A stretch of 64,000 nt of DNA. It comes from Dehalococcoidales bacterium (lineage in GTDB: Bacteria > Chloroflexota > Dehalococcoidia > Dehalococcoidales > UBA2162). The notes under the pieces were generated by a model that did no database searches, was not told the DNA's origin, and saw only the letters and a list, made by a program, of their open reading frames with translations. The translations under genes were made by a program, and so were the position numbers. The first letter of the stretch is position 1, and the number at the start of each line of letters is the position of its first letter. Of this stretch, positions 54,548 through 64,000 are shown in pieces. Location of the stretch: NCBI GenBank assembly GCA_030690265.1, contig JAUYHA010000177.1:124001-188000 (forward strand), read 5' to 3'.

Positions 54548-57500
54548 ATGGCGAGAAGCAAATTTAATCCTGTGGCGAGAGCAATTGTTGCCACTCTAAC
54601 CCTGATTCTGCTCTTTGCCCTGCCCGTCAAACCCTGGCAGACGGGCCTGCCCGGCTCAATCTTCTCATCTCACCCGGCAGCAGCCAGTCCAGAGGAAGTC
54701 AAGTGGTCCAGAGTTAATATTCCTGATGAAGGCGAAGGTGGCAACTGGGCACTGGCTTCCGGCTCGGACATCAAGCACCTGGCCATGGCTAAAGATGGCA
54801 CTCTTTACGCCACGCCAATCCATCGGGAACAGGCTACAACCCTGTTCAAGTCCACCGATGCAGGCTATAGCTGGTCAGCCAGCGGCCAGGTCAAGAATGA
54901 AATAGCGGCTCTAACCACCGCTCCTGACAATGCCGGTATTGTTTACTACGCCACCGGAGCCAATGTCTACAAATCGACTGATGCCGGTGCCAGTTTTGAA
55001 TTATGGGGACGGGAAATAGGCGGGGCAGGCAGCACCAATATCACCATTACCTCTCTAACCGTTACCAGGCAGGAGAGCCATTACCTGGTCGCCGTCGGCA
55101 CCAAAGATAGCGATAGTTCCCAATACGGCGGCGTCTATACCCTGGAAGAAAGCGGGCTACTGCCCGGCTGGCAGGACAGCAACATCGGCAATTACGATGT
55201 CCTATCTCTCGCCTTCTCCCCGAACTTTGCCTCTGACCACCAGCTCATTGCCGTGGTAACCGATGAAAGTGACACCCTGGTTATCAGCCGTATTGGTGAT
55301 GGTAACTGGGGCAGCGTTATCGCCAGCGCTACCATTGAAATGGCAGCCACTGGAGCGGTTATCGCTTTCCCTGATGATTACGATGGCGCCAGTGAAACTA
55401 CCGCTTTCTTTATCGGTATTGACAGCGGAGTTGACCAGGGGGATGTGTATCGAGTTAATCCGGGACGGAACCCTGACCCTTCCTCGGTTACTGACCTGGA
55501 TATCGGTGATGATTATAACCTGATTAGCATTGACATCAGCGGGCTGGCAATCAGCGGGCCGACCGGGACAGCCATTTTGCTTGCCGGAGCGGCAGATAGC
55601 AGCCGGGTCTATATCAGCAGCGATAGCGGCAAGAGCTGGCAAAGAAGCCGCAAGGAGCCGATGGGAGAGTCAGTGACGATAGTTATCACCAGCCCCGATT
55701 TCACCAACGACCGGAGGGCCTACGCCGCTACCAGCGGCACGGAGAGCGGCTTTTCCTTCACCGATGACGGCGGGGTTACCTGGCACCAGACCGGCTTAAT
55801 TGACACCCGGATTAGCAGTATCGTTGGCCTGGCAATACCGCCCGATTATCAGAGTGATGATACTCTCTTCCTGCTTACCTTTGACGGAACAAACCTGGAG
55901 TACAGCCTATGGCGGAGCCTGGAAGGAAAGACAAAATGGCAAAGGACGTTTACCAGCACTCCAAGTAGTGTGGACAGTATTAACCTGGCCGAGCTTCCTC
56001 CCGGCTACGGGAATGATAATCAGGTGGTATTCCTGGCCGGGACCGGTTCTGGCAATCCGGCAATATGGAAATCAACCGATAATGGGCTGACTTTCTCTTA
56101 CCGCAGCGCCCCTGCCTCCGTTGATGTATGGACACTGATTAATGATAATAGCCTCTTTTTAGGCAGTTACAATGGCAGCGGCTCATTAGTCTACCGCACA
56201 GATGATGGCGGCTTTTCCTATTCCACCGGAGTACAGGTCGGCAGCCTGCCGCTGGAGTCTATCTCCCTCTCTCCAGACTATGAGCAGGACGGGGCAATAC
56301 TGATAGGTAACAGCAGTGGCTGGGTCTACTATTCCAGTAATAATGCTACCTCATTCGAGCCGCTGCCGCCGGACGCTGCTTCACCACCCCTAACCGGTGA
56401 AATAAGCGTTGCCTTCGACTCTGAGTTCGCCAGCAACAAGACTGTTTATGCTGTCAGCAGTTCGGCAGATAAAGGTGTCTACCGCTTTATCATCAACAGG
56501 AGTACCGAATGGGAAAGAATAGACAGTACCCTGCCCGCTGGTGGCACACTCAGCCAGCTAGCGGTTTCAGGCGATGGCACCTTATATGCCACCAGCACCC
56601 AGTCGGTAGATACCACCAATGGGGAGGGTGGCATGGAGCGTTCGCTTAATCCGACATACTCTTTAGGCCCAACCTTCGAGACAGTAACCCGCGGGCTGGA
56701 TGACGGGGCAGCTCTAAGCGGACTGTGGCTCCGGGACAATCAATTATGGTCAATTGATACCCAGAACACCCGCCTGGTGACCTATGCCGATAGCCTGGCT
56801 CAGCCGATTACCCTCACTTCACCAACCGATAAAGCCCCCGGTATAGATACCGAGAATGTTATCCTTAATTGGGAGACATTACCGGGAGCTACCGAGTATA
56901 AGTGGCAACTGGACTATGATACTGACTTCTCCGCCGTACCTGCGGATTTTGAGGCAGAGACAAAAGCAAGTTCAGCTCGTCTACCGGAACTCGAAATGGG
57001 CAGCACCTACTACTGGCGGGTAAGGGCTACCGAGCCGGTGTTAAGCCGGTGGTCAGCTAAACAGTCGTTTACCACCACTCTTGGCACTCTTGGCACCAGG
57101 GTCATCGCCCCCGAACTTTATTATCCCGAAGCCGGTGCCAGTGAGGTATCAGTTAAACCACTCTTTCAGTGGAGTGCTCTGACTGGAGCGGATAGCTACG
57201 AGTTGATGGTTTCTATTTACCCCTCTTTCTCCAATCCCACCATCCTGAAAATCGATGATTATGCCTTACCGGCCACTGCCTGGCAAAGCAACATAAACCT
57301 GGACTACAATACCACCTACTACTGGAAGGTGAGAGCCATCAGCCCGAGTAGCTCCAGTGCCTGGAGTGCCGTTGGCATCTTCACCACCGAGCTGCCAGCA
57401 GTTAAACAGCCTTCACTACAGGAACCTCTTACAACTCCACCCTCACTTCCCCAATCACCACCTCCACCTTCTCCTCCATCCTCACCAACCCCGGCTCAGA

Positions 57501-57610
57501 CAGTCTTTCCTGACTGGGCACTGTATCTGGGGGGAGCTCTGCTCCTGGTGATAGTGATTCTACTGGTGACCCTGCTGATGCTGGTGGCGACACTAAGACA
57601 CCGCGATTAG
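54548..57610 (+). CDS. Large surface protein with BNR/sortilin-like repeats, paralogue
   Basis: 1,020 residues with the same plan as the protein at 46153: signal peptide, BNR-type blades (FKSTDAGYSW, YKSTDAGASF, ISSDSGKSW, FTDDGGVTW, WKSTDNGLTF, YRTDDGGFSY), two fibronectin-III-like domains ending TYYWRVR and TYYWKVR, a Pro/Ser linker (PPPPSPPSSPTP) and one C-terminal transmembrane helix. It probably forms a beta-propeller stalked on the cell surface. It differs from its paralogue in lacking a long leader. tRNA-Ile follows. Confidence 0.82.
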   Translation: MARSKFNPVARAIVATLTLILLFALPVKPWQTGLPGSIFSSHPAAASPEEVKWSRVNIPDEGEGGNWALASGSDIKHLAMAKDGTLYATPIHREQATTLFKSTDAGYSWSASGQVKNEIAALTTAPDNAGIVYYATGANVYKSTDAGASFELWGREIGGAGSTNITITSLTVTRQESHYLVAVGTKDSDSSQYGGVYTLEESGLLPGWQDSNIGNYDVLSLAFSPNFASDHQLIAVVTDESDTLVISRIGDGNWGSVIASATIEMAATGAVIAFPDDYDGASETTAFFIGIDSGVDQGDVYRVNPGRNPDPSSVTDLDIGDDYNLISIDISGLAISGPTGTAILLAGAADSSRVYISSDSGKSWQRSRKEPMGESVTIVITSPDFTNDRRAYAATSGTESGFSFTDDGGVTWHQTGLIDTRISSIVGLAIPPDYQSDDTLFLLTFDGTNLEYSLWRSLEGKTKWQRTFTSTPSSVDSINLAELPPGYGNDNQVVFLAGTGSGNPAIWKSTDNGLTFSYRSAPASVDVWTLINDNSLFLGSYNGSGSLVYRTDDGGFSYSTGVQVGSLPLESISLSPDYEQDGAILIGNSSGWVYYSSNNATSFEPLPPDAASPPLTGEISVAFDSEFASNKTVYAVSSSADKGVYRFIINRSTEWERIDSTLPAGGTLSQLAVSGDGTLYATSTQSVDTTNGEGGMERSLNPTYSLGPTFETVTRGLDDGAALSGLWLRDNQLWSIDTQNTRLVTYADSLAQPITLTSPTDKAPGIDTENVILNWETLPGATEYKWQLDYDTDFSAVPADFEAETKASSARLPELEMGSTYYWRVRATEPVLSRWSAKQSFTTTLGTLGTRVIAPELYYPEAGASEVSVKPLFQWSALTGADSYELMVSIYPSFSNPTILKIDDYALPATAWQSNINLDYNTTYYWKVRAISPSSSSAWSAVGIFTTELPAVKQPSLQEPLTTPPSLPQSPPPPSPPSSPTPAQTVFPDWALYLGGALLLVIVILLVTLLMLVATLRHRD

Positions 57611-57638
57611 TTGCTTAATGTAGTCAAATCCGTAATCC

Positions 57639-57668
57639 TTGCTTTCTTCACCCTTTTTAATCTAAAAT
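57639..57668 (+). promoter_or_regulatory. Possible tRNA-Ile promoter
   Basis: TTGCTT (57639-57644), 18 bp, TAAAAT (57663-57668), 13 bp before the tRNA. Confidence 0.4.
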
Positions 57669-57681
57669 TAAAGGCTGCTGG

Positions 57682-57755
57682 GGGCCATTAGCTCAGTTGG
57701 TTAGAGCACAGTCCTGATAAGACTGGGGTCTCTGGTTCGAATCCAGAATGGCCCA
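57682..57755 (+). tRNA. tRNA-Ile (GAT)
   Basis: Acceptor GGGCCAT/ATGGCCC, discriminator A, anticodon loop CTGATAA (GAT), T-loop GGTTCGAATCC; CCA not encoded. Confidence 0.96.
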
Positions 57756-57843
57756 CTTAACAAAGAGCAACACATGCCCCAAATAATCACAAGATTAGAG
57801 AAAGCGGCAGGCTAACTTATGTTAATAAACAGGTGGTAGGTTT

Positions 57844-59109
57844 ATGAGTCTTATTGATGATTGCTATCAGAAGGCTATTGAGATTATGAAGATCAACTCC
57901 ACCGAATCTGGCTTTCTTGCCTCCAGGGGCAGAAACAACGATATCTGGTGTCGAGATGATAGTATGATTTGCCTCGGCGTCATGCTTACCGGTGATGATG
58001 AATTACTTGATACCGCCAAACGGTCGCTGATTACCCTTAAGGAACGCCAGACTCCCCTGGGGCAGCTGCCTAATGTCGTTTACCTGGACACAACCAGGGT
58101 CAACTATTATGCCGTTGATGCCACTGCCTGGTGGATTATCGCTGTTGAAAGCCTCTGGCATATGACCGGAGATACTGAGTTTTTCAACGCCTTCCGACCG
58201 GCAGTAGAAAAGGCAATCGTCTGGCTTCAATACCAGACAATAGACCAGTCAGATTTGATAATCTCTCCACCCGCCGCAGACTGGATGGACTCGTCCGTGC
58301 AAAGGTGGAGCAAGGTGTTCTATAACAATGTGCTCTATTACAAGGCAATCCTCAGCGCCAACGAAGTAGTAGGCGACATCTACTGGGGAAAACCGGTTAT
58401 AGCGGACAAAATAAAGACCTGGATTAATCTGCTCTTCTGGCCGACAGAGATGGTGCAGGATTGGGTCTCAGGTTGGGGTTCTCAGTTCTATGAAGAAGCC
58501 ATAGACCCGAACAGGGAACATTACCTGAACTATCTTTCCTTTGAAAGCTATGACACCCACTGTGATGTGCTTGCTAACTGCCTCGCCATCACCTGGGATA
58601 TTGCCAACCAGGAGAGACGAAACAAGATTCTGAATTATTTCTACGAAAGACGGCTCTCTGAGCCCTTTCCGATACAGGTGCTGAGCCCACCGTTTTTTCA
58701 AGCCAGCCCCGGCTGGAACCCTAAAATTGACCTCTATCGCCCCACATTCGGGCGAAGCTTACCCTATTGGTATCACAACGGTGGAATCTGGCCCTGGGTA
58801 GGTGGATTGTATATTGCCGCTTTAGTTAAAGCCGGCCAACAGTCCTGGGCAGAAAAAGAACTGGAGCGGCTGGCTGAAGCTAACCGGGCAGGCGCCGAGG
58901 GCGAATGGGAATTTAACGAGTGGCTTCATGGCAAGAAAGGCACGCCGATGGGAGAACCTCTGCAAACCTGGAACGCCGCCGGCTACATTATCGCCTACAA
59001 AGCAGTGACCGAGGGCATATTCCCCTGGCATACAACCGGCCAACTGGATAGAAGAGTTTTTCATCCTCAACCCAGCCTTACCGGCACAAGGGAACAAATA
59101 TTGAAATAG
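57844..59109 (+). CDS. (alpha/alpha)6-barrel glycosidase (debranching/GH100-like)
   Basis: 421 residues of the amylo-alpha-1,6-glucosidase/neutral-invertase-like barrel. Features: [10 protein letters not shown] near residue 32, SPPAADWMD (a likely catalytic acid), repeated aromatic-rich helices, [17 protein letters not shown], and [26 protein letters not shown] near the end. It has no signal peptide, so it is cytoplasmic. The ROK sugar-kinase gene begins 10 bp downstream, suggesting it frees a sugar for phosphorylation. The exact substrate (sucrose, glycosylglycerate or glucan) is not settled. Confidence 0.75.
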   Translation: MSLIDDCYQKAIEIMKINSTESGFLASRGRNNDIWCRDDSMICLGVMLTGDDELLDTAKRSLITLKERQTPLGQLPNVVYLDTTRVNYYAVDATAWWIIAVESLWHMTGDTEFFNAFRPAVEKAIVWLQYQTIDQSDLIISPPAADWMDSSVQRWSKVFYNNVLYYKAILSANEVVGDIYWGKPVIADKIKTWINLLFWPTEMVQDWVSGWGSQFYEEAIDPNREHYLNYLSFESYDTHCDVLANCLAITWDIANQERRNKILNYFYERRLSEPFPIQVLSPPFFQASPGWNPKIDLYRPTFGRSLPYWYHNGGIWPWVGGLYIAALVKAGQQSWAEKELERLAEANRAGAEGEWEFNEWLHGKKGTPMGEPLQTWNAAGYIIAYKAVTEGIFPWHTTGQLDRRVFHPQPSLTGTREQILK

Positions 59110-59119
59110 GAGGGCTACC

Positions 59120-60013
59120 GTGGACAAACTATACGGAGGGATTGAAGCCGGTGGAACCTGGTTTGTCTGCGCTGTGGGCACAGACCCGGACAATTTATCG
59201 GCAGAGACCCGCTTTCGCACTACCACACCGCTAGCAACTATTAAAAAAGCAATCAACTTCTTTCAGAAACAAGCCAGGAGTGAAGCACTAACCGCTATCG
59301 GCATCGGTTCTTTCGGCCCGGTCGATATTAATCCGGCATCGCCTAAACACGGACACATCATAATTTCACCAAAACCAGGCTGGGGAAACACCGATTTTGC
59401 CGGTATGGTCCGGAAAGCCCTTAAAGTCCCTGTTTTTCTTAATACCGATGTTAATGTGGCCGCCTTAGCCGAGTACCGCTGGGGAGCGGCACAGGGACTT
59501 GATACCTTCATCTACCTCACTGTTGGTACCGGCATCGGGGGCGGGGGCATAGTAAACGGACAACTGATGGGGGGGCTGATTCATCCCGAAATGGGACACA
59601 TCCGGGTGCCCCATGACTGGAACCGCGACCCCTTCACCGGATGCTGCCCTTTTCACGAAGACTGTCTTGAAGGACTGGCCGCAGCCCCGGCCCTGGCTCA
59701 GCGCTGGGGACAACCCCCGGAGACATTACCGGCAGACCATCAAGCCTGGCAACTGGAGGCACATTATCTGGCTCTGGGACTGAACAACCTTATCTGCACC
59801 CTTTCGCCCCAGAGAATTATATTGGGCGGTGGAGTGATGCAGCAGTCCCAGCTATTCCCGATGGTGCGTAAAATGGTGCAGCAAATACTCAACGAATATC
59901 TGCCAGCACCGGAGATTGTAACAGATATTGATAGCTATATCGTTCCTCCCGGCTTGGGCAGACGGGCAGGCGTCCTGGGGGCGATTGCTCTTGCGGCTGA
60001 ATCAGAGCAATAG
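59120..60013 (+). CDS. ROK-family sugar kinase (fructokinase-like)
   Basis: 297 residues. The ATP loop is [15 protein letters not shown] and [17 protein letters not shown] supplies the catalytic Asp. The zinc-binding HPEMGHIRV plus [14 protein letters not shown] is the form usual in fructokinases/mannokinases, and the C-terminus has [10 protein letters not shown]. It phosphorylates a hexose, probably fructose or mannose. GTG start with GGAGGG before it; paired with the glycosidase gene. Confidence 0.9.
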   Translation: MDKLYGGIEAGGTWFVCAVGTDPDNLSAETRFRTTTPLATIKKAINFFQKQARSEALTAIGIGSFGPVDINPASPKHGHIIISPKPGWGNTDFAGMVRKALKVPVFLNTDVNVAALAEYRWGAAQGLDTFIYLTVGTGIGGGGIVNGQLMGGLIHPEMGHIRVPHDWNRDPFTGCCPFHEDCLEGLAAAPALAQRWGQPPETLPADHQAWQLEAHYLALGLNNLICTLSPQRIILGGGVMQQSQLFPMVRKMVQQILNEYLPAPEIVTDIDSYIVPPGLGRRAGVLGAIALAAESEQ

Positions 60014-60026
60014 ACACTTCTCTTGC

Positions 60027-61793
60027 TCAGGATATAGAGCTGTCTATTTTCTCCCTGATAAATCCTATGGCTTCTTTGAACCGCCCGGGTAGATAGAGCG
60101 GTTTTATCCCGATACCGTGCAGCCTGAAGCCGAACCTTGCCCTGAAAAAGAAGAAGAAAGTTGCCACGAGAAGGGGCAGCAAAGGCAAGAGAAACTGCAT
60201 TAATAGTGGCATTAATGGCGAAATGCTTTGCCACCAGCTCTCTATCTGGGTAACGAAGGCGCTGGATAAGAGAGGCCTCAGAGAAGGAGCAACAAGGAGA
60301 AAGGCGGAAATCACGGCGCCCAAGAGCAGGGTGCGCCACGGGTACCTCCTGGCATGCTCAATGGACTTGATATCAGCGTAGCGTAGCTCGGTAACCTTCC
60401 TGGAGAGAACACCCTGCCTGATGAAGACCCGCCGGTTGGTTGCCACTATCCCCCTGGTGCCGAACGTCCAGGTCTTCAGGGCATATTCCGGCCTGACCAG
60501 AGTGGCTTGCACCTCCTCCGGAATCCCGGCCAGACCGCTTTCCTTCATCATTTCCGTCTCAATGGCACTATCCAGTTCTTTGGTAAGCCCGGTCATAGTT
60601 AAGTTTGCCGCCTTCTTCTGGGCATTAGCCGACATCTGGCTATATTTGCCATCATTTTCCAGCAGCTGGACTATAGCGTTGCTGGCACCATCAATATCAT
60701 CAGGCCCTTTTACGTGCCAACCTTCGCTGCCATCCTGAACTACCCAGGATTGCCCGCCGGTTGCCGAGGTAATTACCGGGACACCCGAGTACATAAACTC
60801 AAGCTGAGATATCCCCAGAGCTTCCAGACGGCTCATCAGGATATTCAGGTAGGAAGTTTTAATCAACTGAATCTTTTCCTTCTCGTCTATTTCTCCGAGA
60901 TAGGTTACGTTAGGTAGAGCGAGAGCCTTTTCTTTCACCCCTTCGGCGTAGCTTGAGTCACCCCGACCGGCGAGAATGAAATGGAGGTTCGGCTTTTCCC
61001 TGAGCTTCTCAGCCACCTTGAGCACTGCCATTGGATTTTTCCTCTCTTCAATAGTCCCCAGGTAGGAGACAAGCCGGGTGTCAGGACTGATATTATGGCG
61101 TTTCCGGAAGTCAACACTATCCTCACCAGCAAAATGAAGGAAAACTTCATCATCGACACCCCCGGGGAAAAGGAAGCATTTACCCGGCTTACCGCCCATC
61201 TTAACTGTGGACTCCTTCTCCAGAGGTGTTACCACCAGGATAAGATTGGCTGTTTCCATAATTTTAGATAGAGAGAACTTATTCCAGGCAGTACGGAAGG
61301 TCAGCTCCGGGAGCGAGTATCTCACGGGTGAAGCCTCCTGGAGGTGTGACATGTGACAGAAGACGATAGGGTCCTGGTAACCTCCCAGGTTCCTCATATC
61401 CCGCCGCCAGACGACCAGTTTTGCCGTCTCCTCAGGTCCGTTCCAGAGGGTGCTGTGAGTTATCAACACGTTTAGCTCAAATTTGTCAACAATGCTTTCC
61501 AGAGTATGGACAAAATCACGGAAGATGATGCGGCGCGGCGGCCATTTGGCAGTATAGCTATCAACCCGTATCACCGGTATCTTTAAGACACTATCCTCGG
61601 TATAAAGATAGCCCGGACTACTTCTCAAACTTTCGGGCGGGACTGCTGACTTGTCATCATGATAGAGGCTGGTGATGAGATAGGCGTTTTGCCCCAGCTT
61701 GTTGAACTCGCGGGTCATCCGCTGAGCCACCAGCTCCTGCCCCTTGCTGGTGCTTGTCTGATACATAATGATACCAAGGCGTTTAAGTATCAT
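60027..61793 (-). CDS. GT4-family glycosyltransferase fused to a bacterial PH domain
   Basis: 588 residues. A GT-B glycosyltransferase spans about 1-420: GQELVAQRMTREF, LFPGGVDDEVF, SYLGTIEERKNP, FILAGRGDSS and the E-x7-E motif EALGISQLE with GVPVITSATGG. Residues about 430-500 (WTFGTRGIVATNRRVFIRQG, LRYADIKSIEHARRYPWRT) match a bacterial PH-like domain, with two hydrophobic spans at about 500-520 and 530-555. The enzyme should thus be tied to the inner face of the membrane. One base overlaps the HAD phosphatase gene, so a sugar-phosphate product is likely dephosphorylated next. Confidence 0.82.
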   Translation of the reverse strand: MILKRLGIIMYQTSTSKGQELVAQRMTREFNKLGQNAYLITSLYHDDKSAVPPESLRSSPGYLYTEDSVLKIPVIRVDSYTAKWPPRRIIFRDFVHTLESIVDKFELNVLITHSTLWNGPEETAKLVVWRRDMRNLGGYQDPIVFCHMSHLQEASPVRYSLPELTFRTAWNKFSLSKIMETANLILVVTPLEKESTVKMGGKPGKCFLFPGGVDDEVFLHFAGEDSVDFRKRHNISPDTRLVSYLGTIEERKNPMAVLKVAEKLREKPNLHFILAGRGDSSYAEGVKEKALALPNVTYLGEIDEKEKIQLIKTSYLNILMSRLEALGISQLEFMYSGVPVITSATGGQSWVVQDGSEGWHVKGPDDIDGASNAIVQLLENDGKYSQMSANAQKKAANLTMTGLTKELDSAIETEMMKESGLAGIPEEVQATLVRPEYALKTWTFGTRGIVATNRRVFIRQGVLSRKVTELRYADIKSIEHARRYPWRTLLLGAVISAFLLVAPSLRPLLSSAFVTQIESWWQSISPLMPLLMQFLLPLLPLLVATFFFFFRARFGFRLHGIGIKPLYLPGRFKEAIGFIREKIDSSIS

Positions 61794-62566
61794 CAGGCTC
61801 GCCTCCTGACAGTAATTTCAGGGGAACGCCTGTCAAAGACCAGGTTATTTCCCATTATGCCTCGCAAAAGACCGACTACTTCTCCAAACTGCACATAATA
61901 GTCGCAGTCAAGGTCTCCAGCTGACTCCTCGTGCCGGACGCCAATACTGATGTCAGCCGTCTTAAATGCCGGGTTATCCACCTTTGAGTCACCTAGATAC
62001 ATCACGCCACTTTCCAGATTAAAATTTCGCTTTAACTCTGCCAGAGCTTTACCTTTGTCAACGGGGCAGGGATAGACATCAAAAAAGGGCTGTCCTTCAT
62101 AAGTGACCACCTCCAAAAGCAGGTTCTGGCAGTAATCCAGGACTTTAACGGCTCTGGCTTCAGCCTCTTTCAAATCCCGGGAGTGCCTCCAGTCCAGGCA
62201 AAAAGCAACGCTTTGCCCGGTGGAGACCTTCTTTTCCTCAACAAACAGGAGATTGTCGCTAGACTCTATGGCATATTCCAGAGCCAGCTCTACCCGGGGC
62301 ATCGCCTCCTGAATACGGGGGTCTATAATCAGCCTCTCCCCGATTTTCATCTCCAGCCCGGCGATGGCACACCAGGCACTGGCAAAAGGGGTCCTGGGCA
62401 CGATAAAGCCCATACCCTTGGTCGTTATGATGCCCACCGGAATCAATTGCTTGATTTGAGATAAGATTGCCTGCATTTCCTCGGAAACTCTGGCTTCTTC
62501 CCGGGGAGCATTAATCGGGCTGATGGTTCCGTCATAGTCAAGAAACAGCCCCTGCACTTCCATCAT
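61793..62566 (-). CDS. HAD-superfamily sugar phosphatase (trehalose/sucrose-phosphatase-like)
   Basis: 257 residues. HAD motif I is FLDYDGTISP, motif II is GIITTKG, and motif IV is MYLGDSKVDNPAF, with a cap domain between. It resembles trehalose-6-phosphate and glycosyl-glycerate phosphatases. It overlaps the glycosyltransferase gene (TGATG), so the two form a two-step synthase/phosphatase pair. The ATG at 62566 has GGAGG 8 nt upstream; another ATG lies at 62593. Confidence 0.82.
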   Translation of the reverse strand: MMEVQGLFLDYDGTISPINAPREEARVSEEMQAILSQIKQLIPVGIITTKGMGFIVPRTPFASAWCAIAGLEMKIGERLIIDPRIQEAMPRVELALEYAIESSDNLLFVEEKKVSTGQSVAFCLDWRHSRDLKEAEARAVKVLDYCQNLLLEVVTYEGQPFFDVYPCPVDKGKALAELKRNFNLESGVMYLGDSKVDNPAFKTADISIGVRHEESAGDLDCDYYVQFGEVVGLLRGIMGNNLVFDRRSPEITVRRRA

Positions 62567-62739
62567 TAGTGCTGCCTCCAGCTGACTTAACATCGTTTCT
62601 TCTCTCAGTGTTGTAGCTTATATCTATGGTAATGGATAGCTGCGCCCGAGGCTCTGGCAGGCTGTAATGGCAACTGTAGACTGGACATGTGACTCTAAAT
62701 CTAGCACGGAAACAAGCTGATTGTCAAATAGCCTCGGGT

Positions 62740-62875
62740 GAGGTTGTTAAAAACATAATTACCATTCCGTGCCCTGGCCTGTCGCCAGGACAGGCTTGAC
62801 ACGGAATCCAGAAAACCCTGTCCAAAAGTGGCACCTACCATTCTGGATACCGACTTTCGTCGGCATAGAAGTGAT
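62740..62875. repeat. Palindromic repeat block
   Basis: ATTACCATTCCGTGCCCTGG start, GGCCTGTCGCCAGGACAGGC hairpin (shared with 37.67 kb), GACACGGAATCCAG, and TACCGACTTTCGTCGGCATA as also found at 28.27 kb. No gene. Confidence 0.65.
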
Positions 62876-62901
62876 GTTACTAACCAATCTCATCAGGTGC
62901 T

Positions 62902-63645
62902 CTAAAAAAACGAGGGCGCCACTAGGAACAGGACGATATTGGTTATGCCGTGAGACAGAATTACTCCCGAAAGTGACCCCGTTTTATTAACCACCCAACC
63001 AAAGATGAGAGCAATGATAAAGACGAAACCGACATCCAGCAGTGACTGGTGTATCAGGTGGACGATGGCAAAAGTTAAGCTGACATAAACTATCCCCCAC
63101 CAGCGGCCTAATGCTTCCACGGCATTACGCTGAAGCACGCCACGAAATGTCAGTTCTTCAACAAAGCCGGTAGTAGAGAGAAGCAAAAAAGCGGCCAGCA
63201 GCCGCGTCTCCTGCAATACAAGACTAATCTCCTTAGCCTCTTCCATCAGGATGAGATACTCTAACACCCCGAAGACAAAGCCTGCCATGGTGATACCCAG
63301 CTGGATTGGAATCCGATTGAAATTGAGACCTATCTGCTCCCAACTGTAACCCTGAAGGCGAATTACCTGCCAGGCAGCAACCAAAAGAGGAATGTAAATA
63401 ATAGGATACCACCAGATTTGCGGGATTCCAGCCAGAGGCATTGACAGACTGATTATCCTTATCAGGGGAACGAGTGCCAGTGACAGGAGTAAATTTTGAC
63501 GGGTCTGCTTACTGACCAGTGCCGAGTGTAGTATGACCGCCACCAGAAGTACGATATGGCTTAGTATCCCCCATACCAGATTAACATTGACGGTTATTAC
63601 CTCGGCCAGAGTAATTAGCACCACATAAACAAAGGCTTCTATCAT
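62902..63645 (-). CDS. CPBP-family intramembrane metalloprotease
   Basis: 247 residues with about seven or eight hydrophobic spans. EELTFRG (Glu163, Glu164, Arg168), then FAIVHLIHQ and a late segment give the CPBP (CAAX protease/bacteriocin-processing) signature. Members cleave prenylated or other membrane proteins, or protect against bacteriocins. It follows the M50 protease gene by 22 bp on the same strand. Substrate unknown. Confidence 0.87.
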   Translation of the reverse strand: MIEAFVYVVLITLAEVITVNVNLVWGILSHIVLLVAVILHSALVSKQTRQNLLLSLALVPLIRIISLSMPLAGIPQIWWYPIIYIPLLVAAWQVIRLQGYSWEQIGLNFNRIPIQLGITMAGFVFGVLEYLILMEEAKEISLVLQETRLLAAFLLLSTTGFVEELTFRGVLQRNAVEALGRWWGIVYVSLTFAIVHLIHQSLLDVGFVFIIALIFGWVVNKTGSLSGVILSHGITNIVLFLVAPSFF

Positions 63646-63667
63646 CTTTAATAAGACTACCAGCTTG

Positions 63668-64000
63668 TTAATTAAGTTGATTTATATCATTACCTGAAGG
63701 AAGTGACCCGGAGGAGTGCGGAGCCTCTGCTTCTGGAGTAGTAAAGCTGTGAAGCTCCTCTTGCCGGTTAATCTGTCGATAGCTGATTGAAGCAATACTG
63801 GCTAAAAACCAGCCAATAAAGGCTATCCAAATGCCGTCAAACCAGGTAAAGCCAAAGGGACGCAGGAAGATTATTGCGATACCACCCAGCATAAGCAGAT
63901 AACCGATACCCTGCCCCAGCCGTATAGCAATTCGACTGGAGCGGATATAGTTGCCGGTAGTATACCAGAGAATTGACCGGAAAACCCGCCCCCCATCCAG
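63668..64000 (-). CDS. Site-2 protease (M50) family, C-terminal part
   Basis: 111 visible codons enter from the window edge. The frame starts LDGGRVFRSILW, the M50 motif that supplies the third metal ligand (Asp), followed by two hydrophobic spans (GIGYLLMLGGIAIIFL, WFDGIWIAFIGWFLAS) and a polar tail. The HExxH part must lie beyond the edge. Together with the CPBP gene this makes a pair of membrane proteases. Confidence 0.82.
   Translation of the reverse strand: MDGGRVFRSILWYTTGNYIRSSRIAIRLGQGIGYLLMLGGIAIIFLRPFGFTWFDGIWIAFIGWFLASIASISYRQINRQEELHSFTTPEAEAPHSSGSLPSGNDINQLN

Overview
The window looks like a chromosomal segment of a bacterium with about 50% GC. I infer a member of the Chloroflexota, probably an uncultured subsurface Dehalococcoidia. 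The reasons are the EF-Tu with a four-cysteine insert, the UbiD/UbiX/LpdD-like set, the acyl-CoA genes lying inside the ribosomal operon, and many short palindromic repeats between genes. That placement is inference from gene content; no 16S rRNA is present.

Layout. 1-3.96 kb: a nitrate-reductase-type NarG (cut by the window edge) behind a membrane-anchored diheme cytochrome c, divergent from a Crp/Fnr regulator and a hemerythrin protein, with a palindromic operator between the two directions. 4-5.2 kb: a PIN-like protein and a possible small partner. 5.3-6.2 kb: a lipoprotein. 6.3-9.5 kb: a decayed integrated element (tRNA-Val 3' fragment, MazF/RHH toxin-antitoxin with its operator, IS1182-like transposase scrap, a gene broken by a stop codon, a tyrosine integrase with two frameshifts) ending near an intact tRNA-Ser. 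9.6-12.5 kb: an HEPN-like protein, an orphan oligopeptide-binding lipoprotein and a cupin. 12.5-17.8 kb: a leftward run prfB (with programmed frameshift), secreted gluzincin, radC and two tandem metallophosphoesterases, plus endonuclease V. 17.8-23.2 kb: a pyrimidine operon pyrR-pyrB-pyrC-carA-ubiX behind a PyrR-type attenuator; PyrB carries a fused PyrI-like zinc domain. 23.5-26 kb: UbiD decarboxylase and an LpdD-like chaperone on the other strand. 26.6-34.2 kb: purF, GNAT, PAC2, a nuclease and a TldD/PmbA pair. 34.3-37.6 kb: thiolase, 3-hydroxyacyl-CoA dehydrogenase and enoyl-CoA hydratase. 37.7-44.9 kb: a tRNA-Thr/Tyr/Thr-tuf-rpmG-secE-nusG-rplK-rplA-[MaoC, SCP-x thiolase, DUF35]-rplJ-rplL operon with a strong promoter at its head.

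44.9-57.6 kb: a repeat-rich stretch, then two large paralogous surface proteins (46.2-49.3 and 54.5-57.6 kb). Between them lies a polyamine-type cluster: AdoMet decarboxylase and three membrane proteins of the MFS-like/spermidine-synthase-like family, one lacking its enzyme domain. 57.7-62.6 kb: tRNA-Ile and a convergent carbohydrate module (glycosidase and ROK sugar kinase facing a glycosyltransferase fused to a bacterial PH domain and a HAD phosphatase) that could make and recycle a glycosidic compatible solute. 62.9-64 kb: a CPBP protease and the end of an M50 site-2 protease.

The repeats deserve notice. Two 141-bp copies lie inverted around pyrC-carA-ubiX-ubiD-lpdD. A separate small element with 8-9 bp inverted ends occurs twice, flanked by CTAG duplications; at one copy the neighbouring tandem repeat preserves the empty insertion site.
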